The notes: a model not told the origin generated them from the letters alone. Counted from the first letter of the stretch, positions 36,431-45,976 are shown. The stretch: DNA of 64,000 nt from Pseudomonas putida (GCF_001976065.1 NZ_MNAH01000006.1:186001-250000); one strand, 5' to 3'. Translations and numbers: made by a program.

Positions 36431-37606
36431 ATGCCATCCGTTATTTCCACCGACGTTCTCATTGTCGGCGCTGGTGTCGCCGGCCTCTGGCTGAACGCGC
36501 GCCTGCGCCGCCAGGGTTTCTCGACCGTGCTGGTGGAAAGCGCCAGCCTCGGCGGCGGGCAGAGTGTGAAGTCCCAGGGCATCATCCATGGCGGCGCCAA
36601 GTACGCACTGCATGGCGCCCTGACCGGCGCCTCCGAAGCCATCGCCGACATGCCCCGTCGCTGGCGCGAAGCCCTGGCCGGGAACGGCGAACTGGACCTG
36701 TCGGGTGTGCGCCTACTCTCCGAAGCCCACTACCTCTGGTCCCCCGGGACGATTGCCGGCAACCTCACCAGCTTCTTCGCCAGCAAAGCCGTGCGCGGTC
36801 GCGTCGATCAGGTCAAGGGCGACCAATTGCCACCGGCCCTGCAAGACAAACGTTTCAAGGGCAAAGTCTATCGCCTGGCGGAACTGGTGATCGATGTGCC
36901 AAGCCTGATCCAGCGCCTGGCTGATCTCGCGGGTGACGGTCTGCTCGCCGGACAGAAGATCGAGCCGCTGCTGGAGGGCGGCGTGCTGGTTGGCCTGAAG
37001 GTGGACGAACGCGAGATCCGCGCCCAACGCATCGTCTTGAGCGCTGGCGGCGGAACCGCGGCGCTGCTCGAAGCGCTGGGGTTGACCCAGCCCGCCATGC
37101 AACGCCGCCCGCTGCACATGATCATCGCCAAGGGCCCGAGCCTCAAGCCGCTGTACGCCCATTGCCTGGGTGGCGGAACCAAACCGCGGATTACCGTGAC
37201 CACGCACCCGGCGGCCGATGGCCAGTGGGTGTGGTACCTGGGCGGCGACATCGCCGAAGCCGAAGGCGTGGCCCGCGAGCCCGCCGAACAGATCGCCACC
37301 GCACAGAAAGAACTGGGTCAGTTATTGCCATGGATCGACCTCAGCACCGTGCAGTGGGCAACCTTGCGCGTGGACCGCGCGGAGCCATTGCAATCGGGGC
37401 TGACCCGTCCCGACAACGCCTTTGTTGCCGAGGAAGGTCGCCTGTTGGTGGGCTGGCCAACCAAACTGGCACTGGCGCCGGACTTCGCCGACCGGGTGTT
37501 CGCCAGCCTCGCCCGCGATGGTATTCAACCGGGTCCGGCCAGCGCGTTGCCGGCGCTGCCAAAACCGCCAATGGGCGTGCCAGCCTGGGAGCAACTGCTG
37601 CCATGA
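36431..37606 (+). CDS. FAD-dependent oxidoreductase (DAO/GlpD-like)
   Basis: A 391-aa flavoprotein with the N-terminal dinucleotide site DVLIVGAGVAGLWLNARL and a second conserved stretch LGGGQSVKSQGIIHGGAKYAL. VLSAGGGTAALLEALG lies near 210. This resembles the D-amino acid oxidase/glycerol-3-phosphate dehydrogenase superfamily, but the substrate is unknown. It overlaps the aldo/keto reductase gene by ATGA, so the two are co-translated. The same pair occurs in P. aeruginosa. Confidence 0.87.
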   Translation: MPSVISTDVLIVGAGVAGLWLNARLRRQGFSTVLVESASLGGGQSVKSQGIIHGGAKYALHGALTGASEAIADMPRRWREALAGNGELDLSGVRLLSEAHYLWSPGTIAGNLTSFFASKAVRGRVDQVKGDQLPPALQDKRFKGKVYRLAELVIDVPSLIQRLADLAGDGLLAGQKIEPLLEGGVLVGLKVDEREIRAQRIVLSAGGGTAALLEALGLTQPAMQRRPLHMIIAKGPSLKPLYAHCLGGGTKPRITVTTHPAADGQWVWYLGGDIAEAEGVAREPAEQIATAQKELGQLLPWIDLSTVQWATLRVDRAEPLQSGLTRPDNAFVAEEGRLLVGWPTKLALAPDFADRVFASLARDGIQPGPASALPALPKPPMGVPAWEQLLP

Positions 37607-38415
37607 GCCAACCCACTTTGCACGACCTGCATCGGCCCCTGGGCAGCACCGGCTTGCTGGTGTCGCCCCTGGGCCTGGGCACGGTAAAACTCGGCCGCGA
37701 TCAAGGGGTGAAATACCCTAACGGTTTCCAGATCCCCGATGATGACGAAGCGCGCATGCTGCTCAAACTCGCGCGTGATATGGGCATCAACCTGATCGAC
37801 ACCGCTCCGGCCTATGGTCGCAGCGAAGAGCGCCTCGGCCCGCTGCTGCGGGGTCAGCGTCAGGATTGGGTAATCGTCAGCAAGGTCGGCGAAGAGTTTG
37901 CCGACGGGTTGTCCCGGCACGATTTCAGTGCCGGGCACACCCGCCTCTCGGTGGAACGCAGCCTGCAACGTCTTGAAACCGATTTTATCGACCTGGTGCT
38001 GGTGCACTCCGACGGCAACGACCTGGCCATCCTCAACGACTGCGAAGTCTATGCAACGCTTGCCGCGCTCAAGGCCGAAGGCAAGATTCGCGGCTTCGGG
38101 TTTTCCGGTAAAACCGTTGAAGGCGGCTTGAAGGCGCTGGAGCAAGGTGATTGCGCGATGGTCACCTACAATCTGAACGAGCAAACCGAAAAGGCCGTCA
38201 TTGACTATGCTGCTGCTCACGGCAAAGCCATTCTGGTCAAAAAAGCCCTCGCCAGCGGTCATGTGTGCCTGAGTCCAGGCGTGGACCCGGTGCGCGCCAG
38301 TTTCGAGTTGTTGTTCGAACATCCCGGCGTGGCCAGTGCTATTGTCGGAACGATCAATCCGCTGCACCTCGCCCATAACGTGGCGACCGTTGCCCAGGTC
38401 CTACGTAGCAACTGA
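37603..38415 (+). CDS. Aldo/keto reductase
   Basis: A 270-aa NAD(P)H-dependent reductase of the TIM-barrel AKR family. Catalytic elements are DTAPAYGRSEERLG (Asp and Tyr), IVSKVG (Lys) and LVLVHSDGND (His). ATGA overlap with the flavoprotein gene suggests they act on one pathway, but the substrate is unknown. Confidence 0.88.
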   Translation: MSQPTLHDLHRPLGSTGLLVSPLGLGTVKLGRDQGVKYPNGFQIPDDDEARMLLKLARDMGINLIDTAPAYGRSEERLGPLLRGQRQDWVIVSKVGEEFADGLSRHDFSAGHTRLSVERSLQRLETDFIDLVLVHSDGNDLAILNDCEVYATLAALKAEGKIRGFGFSGKTVEGGLKALEQGDCAMVTYNLNEQTEKAVIDYAAAHGKAILVKKALASGHVCLSPGVDPVRASFELLFEHPGVASAIVGTINPLHLAHNVATVAQVLRSN

Positions 38416-38448
38416 TGCCGCCCCACGCGGCCTAAAGCAGGAGCCGAC

Positions 38449-39408
38449 ATGCCGCGTACGCTCATTAGAAAGAACCCGAGCAACTTCAAGACCCTGCCGT
38501 TATTCGTCGAAGCGACTCCCGAAGGCCTGAGTTATCAGAGCGTCGGGAGGCCGTTGAATTTTTCCCAGATCCTCCAACGTCGGCGTCCGGTGACCGTCGC
38601 CGACAAGGATCGGTTTTCCGTTGAACTGGCCAATCTCGGGGTTTCGGTACGCCTGACACTGCATTGGCAGAATCGCGATTACTGGGTGCTGGTGCGCCAA
38701 CGGCGGCAGGACCGCGGCGACGTGGTGCTCAAGCTGATTTCCGGCTACGTGCCAGCCCATGAGCTGAACCTGCCGCTGCACACGGCCATCCAGGAAATTG
38801 CCGAGGAATGCCTGCTGGAAACCCCGGAAGGCTGGCTCGGCGGACGCTTCAACGACACCTGGCTACCCGCGCCCTACTCGAGCGCCCTGCACTATCGCGA
38901 AGCCCTGCCATTTCGCCTGTCGCCGCTGTCCGGCTCGGCACGTCCGGTGCGCTGCGCCAACCTGCCATTGATCGAACGGCCACGGGCCTACGTGCACTTG
39001 CCGACCGCCTCGCTGCAATTGATCTATGACTTGCGCCTGGAGGTGCCCAAGGAAGCGAAGTCCCTGAGCCTGTTTCACGTCGACGAACGCCTGGAAGGCG
39101 ATCAACTGGTGGCCCGCCTGGATCGCAAGCGTCCCGACCTGTACCTGATGCCATTACAGGACGGCCACCCCTTGGCCGAGCTCTACACCTTGAAAAAGGA
39201 TCAGTTGCACCCGGCAAGCACGCGCGGATTGTACCTGGCGGAAAGCTTTGCCCGGCAGGAAGGCTGGCTGGTGAAAGATGAGCGAATTCGCTGGAAGGAC
39301 TGGGTGCGCCAGCAAGGTTTGACGCCACCGGATAAGGCTTCTGGATTGGCGCGATTGCGAGGGAAGGCCCGGCAACTGCTGAAGAAGATCGTCCCGCGTA
39401 CCCTGTAG
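38449..39408 (+). CDS. Conserved Pseudomonas protein with a Nudix-like segment
   Basis: A 319-aa cytoplasmic protein I recognise only as a conserved neighbour of the oxidoreductase pair. No Walker A or transport motif is present, so labels such as ABC transporter ATPase are unsupported. The segment HTAIQEIAEECLLETPEGW (from residue 111) resembles a Nudix box with QE and EE in place, after strands around 66-100. The C-terminus is basic. AGGAG gives a good ribosome binding site. Its stop codon lies in a REP element. Confidence 0.7.
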   Translation: MPRTLIRKNPSNFKTLPLFVEATPEGLSYQSVGRPLNFSQILQRRRPVTVADKDRFSVELANLGVSVRLTLHWQNRDYWVLVRQRRQDRGDVVLKLISGYVPAHELNLPLHTAIQEIAEECLLETPEGWLGGRFNDTWLPAPYSSALHYREALPFRLSPLSGSARPVRCANLPLIERPRAYVHLPTASLQLIYDLRLEVPKEAKSLSLFHVDERLEGDQLVARLDRKRPDLYLMPLQDGHPLAELYTLKKDQLHPASTRGLYLAESFARQEGWLVKDERIRWKDWVRQQGLTPPDKASGLARLRGKARQLLKKIVPRTL

Positions 39409-39506
39409 GAGCGAGCTTGCTCGCGATGGAAGTAGGGGCACCGCGTTGAATCAGGTAGCCCGCGTTATCGTTAACGTCCATCGCGAGCGAGCTCGCTCCT
39501 ACAAGG
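39403..39506. repeat. Inverted REP pair, TGTAGGAGCGAGCTTGCTCGCGA type
   Basis: Arms at 39403-39429 and 39478-39506, opposite orientation, between the convergent conserved gene and hldE. The TAG of the plus-strand gene is part of the left arm. Confidence 0.9.
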
Positions 39507-39509
39507 GCT

Positions 39510-40934
39510 TTATTCTGACTTGCGGATCTTCTCGACAATGGCGGTCGTGGAGCTGTTTTCCACCAACCCCAGCACTTTCACGGTCCCGCCGTAGGCGGTC
39601 ACGATGTCGGCACCAACCACTTGGTCTATCCCGTAGTCTCCACCTTTGACCAGCACGTCCGGCTTGACCTCACGCAGCAGGTTCTCCGGTGTGCCCTCAG
39701 CGAAGCTGATCACCCAATCGACTGCGCCCAGACCTGCGAGCACCGCCATTCGCCGGTCGACACTGTTGATCGGCCGGCCAGGCCCTTTCAGGCGGCTGAC
39801 CGACGCATCGTCGTTGACCGCAACGATCAGGCGATCGCCTTGCGCCCGCGCCTGCTCCAGGTACGTCACATGCCCGGCATGCAGGATGTCGAAGCAGCCG
39901 TTGGTGAAGACGATTTTCTCGTTATGCGCACGCGCATCGTCGACTGCCAGCAACAGCTGTTCCAGGCCCAGCACACCGCGCTCGGAACCTTCTTCACGCT
40001 GGATAGCCCGACGCAGTTCCGGCGCACTGATAGCCGCCGTACCAAGCTTGCCAACCACGATGCCGGCCGCCAGGTTGGCCAGGCCCACCGCATGCGGCAG
40101 TTCCTCACCCGCGGCAATCGCCGCTGCCAAGGTGGAAATAACCGTATCGCCAGCACCGGTCACGTCGAACACTTCACGGGCGCGTGCCGGCAGGTGCAAT
40201 GCCGGATGATCCGGGCGCAGCAGGGTCATGCCGTGCTCACCACGGGTCACCAGCAAGGCGCCAAGGTCCAGGTCGTGCATCAGCTGCGCGCCCTTGCTCA
40301 CCAATTCGTGCTCATCGGCGCAACCACCGACGATGGTTTCGAATTCGCTGAGGTTCGGCGTGATCAGGCTCGCACCGCGATAAATGGAGAAGTCCTTGCC
40401 CTTGGGATCGGCAAGCACCGGAATGCCACGGGCACGGGCGGCCTGGATCAACACCTGATGGTTTTTCAGCGCGCCTTTGCCGTAGTCGGACAGCACCAGC
40501 ACCTTGATGCCTTCGAGCAGCTCGTCGACCTGCACGGACAACGCCAGGGAATCAGTGGCGAACGGTTCTTCGAAATCGATCCGCAGCAGTTGCTGGTGAC
40601 GACTCATGACCCGCAGCTTGACGATGGTCGGCTGGTGGGCAATGCGCTGGAACAACGCACGCACACCGGCACCCTTGAGGCTATTGACCAGGCTGTCGGC
40701 GGCTTCATCGTCGCCAGTCACACCCACCAGAGAGGCCGGGGCGCCGAGGGCGGCAATGTTCAACGCAACGTTGGCGGCACCGCCCGGGCGGTCCTCGATG
40801 TGTTCGACCTTGACTACCGGTACTGGCGCCTCAGGGGAAATCCGTGAGGTACCACCATGCCAGTAACGGTCGAGCATGACATCGCCGACCACCAAGACAG
40901 GGGCTTGATCGAATCGCGGCATGGACAACTTCAT
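39510..40934 (-). CDS. hldE: Bifunctional heptose-7-phosphate kinase / heptose-1-phosphate adenylyltransferase HldE
   Basis: Supplies ADP-heptose for the LPS inner core. Of 474 aa, the N-terminal ribokinase-like domain (about 1-320) has GDVMLDRYWHGG, RPGGAANVALN and VTGAGDTVIS. The C-terminal nucleotidyltransferase (about 340-474) has FTNGCFDILHAGHVTYLEQA. Start MKLSMPRFDQ; six extra upstream codons are possible but unsupported. A minus-strand TAATAT (40969-40974) may be its -10 box. Confidence 0.97.
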   Translation of the reverse strand: MKLSMPRFDQAPVLVVGDVMLDRYWHGGTSRISPEAPVPVVKVEHIEDRPGGAANVALNIAALGAPASLVGVTGDDEAADSLVNSLKGAGVRALFQRIAHQPTIVKLRVMSRHQQLLRIDFEEPFATDSLALSVQVDELLEGIKVLVLSDYGKGALKNHQVLIQAARARGIPVLADPKGKDFSIYRGASLITPNLSEFETIVGGCADEHELVSKGAQLMHDLDLGALLVTRGEHGMTLLRPDHPALHLPARAREVFDVTGAGDTVISTLAAAIAAGEELPHAVGLANLAAGIVVGKLGTAAISAPELRRAIQREEGSERGVLGLEQLLLAVDDARAHNEKIVFTNGCFDILHAGHVTYLEQARAQGDRLIVAVNDDASVSRLKGPGRPINSVDRRMAVLAGLGAVDWVISFAEGTPENLLREVKPDVLVKGGDYGIDQVVGADIVTAYGGTVKVLGLVENSSTTAIVEKIRKSE

Positions 40935-41094
40935 GGAGCAACCCACATACAAAATGAACAGGGGCGCGATATTAACACAGGGTGGGCACAGGCTTGTGAG
41001 ACGGCTGCAACGGGATCTTGCGGCAAGGCTTTTTGATCAATTATTGAGCAAAAACCGTGGATACACTCACGTGGCGCATTGCACGCCGGCAGGG
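40935..41094 (-). other. hldE upstream gap
   Basis: Apart from a possible -10 hexamer TAATAT on the minus strand (40969-40974) I see no gene or strong motif here. The msbA 3' palindrome follows to the right. Confidence 0.3.
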
Positions 41095-41123
41095 CATCAG
41101 GGTGAGCCAGGCTCACCCTGATG
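41095..41123. terminator. Near-perfect palindrome at the 3' end of msbA
   Basis: CATCAGGGTGAGCC and GGCTCACCCTGATG flank a single A. The 14-base stem starts seven bases after the msbA stop. No T-run follows, so it may be a stability hairpin rather than a full terminator. Confidence 0.5.
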
Positions 41124-41129
41124 TCGGTA

Positions 41130-42935
41130 TCAGGCGATGTCTTCCGCCGGGGTATCGAGCCCCATCGCATGCAGGCGCGAATAGTAGCCATTTTGTGCCA
41201 GCAATTGCGTGTGCGTGCCACGCTCGACGATTTCGCCCTGATCCATTACCAGAATCAGGTCGGCCTTTTCGATGGTCGACAACCGGTGAGCGATGACCAG
41301 CGTGGTACGCCCCTTCATGACCTGATCCAGCGCTGCTTGAATGTGACGCTCGGACTCGGTATCGAGCGCCGAGGTGGCTTCGTCGAGAATCAACAACGGA
41401 GCATTTTTCAGCAAGGCACGGGCAATCGCCAGGCGCTGGCGCTGACCGCCGGACAGCAGTACGCCGTTTTCCCCGACCTGGGTATCCAGGCCTTGCGGCA
41501 TCTGCGCGATGAAGTCCATTGCGTACGCGTCCGCGGCAGCCTTCTCAATGTCGGCGCGAGGTGCGCCAGCCAGGTCACCGTAGGCGATATTGTTGGCAAT
41601 GGTGTCGTTGAACAGGGTCACATGCTGTGTGACTTGCGCTACGTGCCGACGCAGATTGCGCAAACGGTAGTCTTCGATTTCGACATCATCGAGCAGGATT
41701 TCGCCGACTTCATGATGGTAGAAGCGCGGTATCAGGCTGGCGAGTGTCGATTTGCCGCTGCCAGAGCGACCAACCAACGCGATCATCTGGCCTGGCGCCG
41801 CGGTGAAGCTGATGTTCTTCAGCACCTCACGCTCTGTGCCTGGATAGGTAAAGCTCAGATTACGCACTTCCAGGTAGCCTTTGACGCGGTCGCGCTCAAC
41901 GGTACCGTGGTCGACTTCCGGCTCAACGTCCAGTTGCTCGAAAATGCTTTCGGCACCGGCGACACCTTTCTGAATGGTCGAACTGACTTCCGACAGCTGA
42001 CGGATCGGCTTGGGCAGCAGACCCGCCGCAGTGATGTAGGCCACCAGGTCACCGGCGGTTGCATCGCCGCGCAGGAACAGCACCAGGAACATCAACACGG
42101 CCATGGCGGTGTAGATCACCAGCTGCAACATCGGCGTGTAGACCGCACCGGTCTTGGTCATGCGCAGTTGCTTGTCGGTATTGCCCTGGCTGGCCTCGGC
42201 GAAACGCCGTTCTTCGTAGCTCTCGCCACCGAAGCTGCGCACTACGCGATACCCCTGGATGGTTTCGGACGCCACATGGGTCACGTCGCCCATGGCCACC
42301 TGGATCTTCTTGCTCTGCTTGCGGAATTTCTTGCTGGTATTACCCACCATGAGCGCAATCAGCGGAAGGATGGCCAGCATCACGATGGTCAGTTTCCAGT
42401 TCATCCACAGCAGGTAGGCAAACAGGAAGACCACGGTCAGGCCTTCGCGGATCACCACCTTGATAGCATCGGTAGCGGCACCGGTCACCATGGTCACGTT
42501 GAACGTGATGCGCGAGATCAGATGCCCGGAATTATGGGTATCGAAATAGCGGTTTGGCAGAACCAGCAATTTGTTGAACAACTCGACCCGCAGGTCGTGC
42601 ACCAGCCCCAGCGAAACCTTCGCCAGGTAATAGTTGCCGAGGAAAGAGCCCAGGCCTTGCCACGCCGCGATCAGGATGATCAGCAATGGCACGGCCATCA
42701 ACAGCTGCAAGTCCTTGAGATACGGGACGTCGGGGAAGAGCACCGCTTCAGGATTGCTCAGGCCATCGACGAAATACTTGAGAATCCCCGCCAGCATCGG
42801 CTGTGTGGAGGCAAAAATCACGAAGCCTACGATACTCAGCAAGAAAAGGCCGAGATAAGGTTTTACATACCCCAGCAGCCGAAAATAGATTTTCAGGCTG
42901 GAGTCCTGTCCCGCTTTGGGCGGTGCGTCACTCAT
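41130..42935 (-). CDS. msbA: Lipid A export ATP-binding/permease protein MsbA
   Basis: Homodimeric ABC exporter that flips lipid A-core across the inner membrane. The 601-aa product has a six-helix membrane domain (about 25-320). The nucleotide-binding domain has Walker A VGRSGSGKSTLASLI, signature LLSGGQRQRLAIARAL and Walker B LLILDEATSALD. A GTG four codons upstream is an alternative start. It is downstream of waaL by 15 bases. Confidence 0.96.
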   Translation of the reverse strand: MSDAPPKAGQDSSLKIYFRLLGYVKPYLGLFLLSIVGFVIFASTQPMLAGILKYFVDGLSNPEAVLFPDVPYLKDLQLLMAVPLLIILIAAWQGLGSFLGNYYLAKVSLGLVHDLRVELFNKLLVLPNRYFDTHNSGHLISRITFNVTMVTGAATDAIKVVIREGLTVVFLFAYLLWMNWKLTIVMLAILPLIALMVGNTSKKFRKQSKKIQVAMGDVTHVASETIQGYRVVRSFGGESYEERRFAEASQGNTDKQLRMTKTGAVYTPMLQLVIYTAMAVLMFLVLFLRGDATAGDLVAYITAAGLLPKPIRQLSEVSSTIQKGVAGAESIFEQLDVEPEVDHGTVERDRVKGYLEVRNLSFTYPGTEREVLKNISFTAAPGQMIALVGRSGSGKSTLASLIPRFYHHEVGEILLDDVEIEDYRLRNLRRHVAQVTQHVTLFNDTIANNIAYGDLAGAPRADIEKAAADAYAMDFIAQMPQGLDTQVGENGVLLSGGQRQRLAIARALLKNAPLLILDEATSALDTESERHIQAALDQVMKGRTTLVIAHRLSTIEKADLILVMDQGEIVERGTHTQLLAQNGYYSRLHAMGLDTPAEDIA

Positions 42936-42950
42936 CGTAGAGCTCACTGG

Positions 42951-44126
42951 TTAGGAAGAACGCGAAATTTTATCACAAGCGTCGGGATTGGCCCGAGCCC
43001 ATACCAAAACACTGGCCAGGCCAATGGGTAACCAACTGATGAACCATTCGGCCCTCGGTGTACCGTTCAGGCTGGCGGCATCGAATTGCATCGCCAGGGT
43101 AGAGAACAACCAGATGCCGATGATTCCCTTGGCATAGAGCGTTTCCCGAACCTTCCAGGCCTCGCGCAGAACTGCGATCCAGGTCGCCGCCCACAACAAT
43201 AAACCTGGCAGGCCCAATTCGATGGCCACGTGGGTGAACAGGTTATGGGCGTGGTCAAAAGACTGCCCATCGGCGAACACCCTGTAGTGACTACCGAGGC
43301 CCAGGCCCCGCCATGGATGTTCAGCGATCATTTGCAAACTGGCCATCATGATCTGCGGGCGATAGGAAACACCGCGCGACAGGACCAGGGATTCGAAAAG
43401 CCAGAACGCCAGCATCGCGATGATCAGTGCGAGCGCCGCGACGAGACGACTGCGTCGGTCACGGCACCAGATCGGCATGGCCAGTATCGTGAGAAACAGT
43501 GCCAGGGCCGCGCCGCGACTCTGGCTGAGCAGGACAAATATCCCCAGAACGCCCAAAGCAAGGGCACAGACTACCTGCATCAAGCCCGTACGCGGTGTCC
43601 AGAGTACCAGCCACACGGCTGCCAGCCCGATGACGTAGCCGCCCAGGATCGGATGGGACAATTCGCCCAGCCCTTCCACGCGTGAAACCCATACGTTGCC
43701 ATGCATTCCATAAAATTTGACGATCGCCACCAGCGCCGTGACAGCCAGCCCTATACCTCCCCATTGCATGACGCGGATCACGCGCTCGGGTCGGGCATTG
43801 GCGAAAACCGGAAAGAACAACAGGAACACCACGATGTACAGCACGCGCTTGGCTGCGCGGTCAGGATCAGGCGTGTTCGACCATGAAAGACTGAGCAGTG
43901 ACCAGATCACCAACCCCAGCAACGGCAGGTAGATCCAGCGCTGGTCATGGAACAATTCCCGAAGCCGGACCCGTGCGGACCAGCAGAGCATGATTGCAGG
44001 CAACCAGAGAAACACCACCAAGCCTTGCTGATAGAGCTTGTTGGTAGGCGCAATGGCGATGGCCAACAAAAACCACAAAAGACCTACTGTCATCCATGCT
44101 TGCGCCCAACGAGTTTCTTGCATCAA
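42951..44126 (-). CDS. waaL: O-antigen ligase-type protein WaaL (Wzy_C family)
   Basis: Polytopic membrane protein of 391 aa with about 10-12 helices. The large periplasmic loop and Wzy_C core is seen in LLSQSRGAALALFLTI, SYRPQIMMASLQMIAEHPWRGLGLGSHY and SFDHAHNLFTHVAIELGLPGLLLW; the conserved His of the last segment is catalytically important in ligases. It attaches O-antigen to lipid A-core. Position next to msbA and the core genes supports WaaL rather than a polymerase. Confidence 0.85.
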   Translation of the reverse strand: MMQETRWAQAWMTVGLLWFLLAIAIAPTNKLYQQGLVVFLWLPAIMLCWSARVRLRELFHDQRWIYLPLLGLVIWSLLSLSWSNTPDPDRAAKRVLYIVVFLLFFPVFANARPERVIRVMQWGGIGLAVTALVAIVKFYGMHGNVWVSRVEGLGELSHPILGGYVIGLAAVWLVLWTPRTGLMQVVCALALGVLGIFVLLSQSRGAALALFLTILAMPIWCRDRRSRLVAALALIIAMLAFWLFESLVLSRGVSYRPQIMMASLQMIAEHPWRGLGLGSHYRVFADGQSFDHAHNLFTHVAIELGLPGLLLWAATWIAVLREAWKVRETLYAKGIIGIWLFSTLAMQFDAASLNGTPRAEWFISWLPIGLASVLVWARANPDACDKISRSS

Positions 44127-44233
44127 ATTGCTCCTGTAAGCGTTCGCTCACCCAACCCGACATGGTTAAAGCTGAATTTTTTCGGCATCATTGCCCGCCA
44201 CGGCGCCCCGTTCTTCCAACAAGGCTTTCTACG

Positions 44234-44839
44234 ATGCAATGTTCCCGGCTCCCTCAAGCCGCCCTAAATCAAATGATTGACGGTGCCAAAGTACTGGAGG
44301 CCGACAGTTACGGGCCAAAAGTCTACCTGTTGCAAGATGGGAATATCCTCAAACTGTTTCGTCGCAAGCGTATTTTCTCATCCGCCTTGTTTCGGCCCTA
44401 TTCGAAACGCTTCATCGACAATGCAGTCGAGCTGCAAAAACTCGGTGTACCGACCTTGCAGGTTCTGCAGTATTACCGACTGCAGGCGCCCGGCATGACA
44501 GCCGTGCTGTACCAGCCACTACCAGGCGAGACCCTGCGCCAGATCGCTAACAAGGAAGGCTTCAACTGGCCACAAGCCTTGCCCGAACTGGCCGGACTGA
44601 TACGCCGCCTTCATCAATCGGGGATCTACTTCCGGTCGCTGCATCTGGGCAACATCGTGATCACGCCTGACAATCAAATGGGCCTGATTGATGTGGCTGA
44701 CATGCGCTTCCTGCGAGCACCCTTGCCTCGGCATCTGATCAAACGCAACCTGCAGCACTTCGCACGCTATATTGCGCGCGAGAACCTGAACGACACCTTT
44801 CCGATGCAAGCATTGGAGCAGGCAGTGCTGCCCTCATGA
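44234..44839 (+). CDS. Small LPS-kinase-like protein (toluene-tolerance protein type)
   Basis: A 201-aa protein with a minimal kinase-like fold: VYLLQDGNILKLFRRK near 30-45 (possible Lys), AVLYQPLPGETL, and IYFRSLHLGNIVIT followed by LIDVADMRF. N140 and D153 occupy the metal-binding positions, but the HRD Asp is replaced by S135. It may be a degenerate kinase. The longer open frame reaching into the waaL start region is not preferred. It is the only plus-strand gene between hldE and glnE. Confidence 0.75.
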   Translation: MQCSRLPQAALNQMIDGAKVLEADSYGPKVYLLQDGNILKLFRRKRIFSSALFRPYSKRFIDNAVELQKLGVPTLQVLQYYRLQAPGMTAVLYQPLPGETLRQIANKEGFNWPQALPELAGLIRRLHQSGIYFRSLHLGNIVITPDNQMGLIDVADMRFLRAPLPRHLIKRNLQHFARYIARENLNDTFPMQALEQAVLPS

Positions 44840-45928
44840 GAGTAGCGCACGGGCGGTCTGGCTGAAGCTCAGCCAGGCTTGATCCGGCCCTAACGCCTGG
44901 AATTGATCAGCAGCGACCGCTTCGGCAGAGACGCTGAACGCGCGCAGGATCGCGTCGCGCCAGGCGTTCACGTCATCGACCGGGGCGTACCGGCCGCTAT
45001 CGGCCAACTGCTCACGAAATACCGCCAGATCACTGGACAGCACCGGAATGCCGGCCATGACAGCTTCCTGCATAATGAGCCCCAGACCTTCCTCCCGCGA
45101 TGGGATTGCAACCCAGTCGAACGCACGATAAAGACGCGCTGCGTCATCGAGATGGCCCGGCAGCAAGACTTGCTCGCGCAGCCCCAACTCATCGATACGT
45201 GCTTCCAGCACGGCACGAGTGCTTCCCTCCCCGATGATGACCAGCCTCAGGTCAGCACGCTCCTGCAATGCCGCCGCAAAGGCATCGAGCAGGCAATTGA
45301 AGCCCTTTTCGGAAACCAGGCGTCCCACGGCCCCCAATACTGGCCCACCGTTAGCAGACAGGCCCAACCGCATCAGCGCCTCCTCCCGAGAAAGCAAAGC
45401 ACGCCGGAAGGCGGTAGGCTCAAAGGCACTGCGCAATGTCACGACCGGTACCTGCAAGTCACGACTCAGCGAGGTTGCGAGGGTGTTCGACACGGCGGCC
45501 AAGGCCAGTTGTGAAGACGGGAGCTGCTGGAAGAGCGCGCGATCACCCGCATGCAGTCGGGTCGATCCATGAAAAATGACCACGACGCGGATATGCGGCA
45601 ACGCCTTGAGTATCGGCAACAGCGTGCGCGCTACTCCCAACCCGTCAAGCAACAGCAGACGCGCGTCGCTCTCCTGGAGGGCACGGTGAAACCGGGCTCG
45701 CATCCAGGGCTTGGTCAATCGCCAGAAATGCCGCCCTTTCAAACGAGCAGAAGACAGCCCCCATTCGCGGATCTCACCAACGTTCACTCCACATTCGGAG
45801 GCGCCCCCCTGAAGCAACCAGGTTTTCACCGGAGCTGATGGCAAGGCCTGCGACAGTATCTGCTGATGCACCTTGTGGATCGAAGCAAACGGAGCACCGC
45901 CGGCCCACATCACGTTGAGAATACTCAT
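44834..45928 (-). CDS. Glycosyltransferase family 4, LPS core
   Basis: A 364-aa GT-B enzyme. The donor-binding half has LGAVGRLVSEKGFNCLLDAF, VIIGEGSTRAVLEARIDELGL and the EX7E-like IPSREEGLGLIMQEAVMAGIPV. It probably adds a sugar to the outer core; the P. aeruginosa counterpart region encodes rhamnosyltransferases. Start MSILNVMWAGG; five further codons are open. Both stop codons of this and the convergent kinase-like gene lie in one TCATGA. Confidence 0.82.
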   Translation of the reverse strand: MSILNVMWAGGAPFASIHKVHQQILSQALPSAPVKTWLLQGGASECGVNVGEIREWGLSSARLKGRHFWRLTKPWMRARFHRALQESDARLLLLDGLGVARTLLPILKALPHIRVVVIFHGSTRLHAGDRALFQQLPSSQLALAAVSNTLATSLSRDLQVPVVTLRSAFEPTAFRRALLSREEALMRLGLSANGGPVLGAVGRLVSEKGFNCLLDAFAAALQERADLRLVIIGEGSTRAVLEARIDELGLREQVLLPGHLDDAARLYRAFDWVAIPSREEGLGLIMQEAVMAGIPVLSSDLAVFREQLADSGRYAPVDDVNAWRDAILRAFSVSAEAVAADQFQALGPDQAWLSFSQTARALLS

Positions 45929-45976
45929 AGGGCAAGCAGCCAATACAGAAGGTTATGGGGATAAGCTGCGGTGTAG

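Noticed and set aside
38449..39408. Annotation as metal ABC transporter ATPase
   Set aside because: No Walker A, signature or Walker B motif is present in the translation.
41121..43031. Long plus-strand open frame antisense to msbA
   Set aside because: Shadow of the strongly recognised ABC transporter; His/Gln-rich product without domains.
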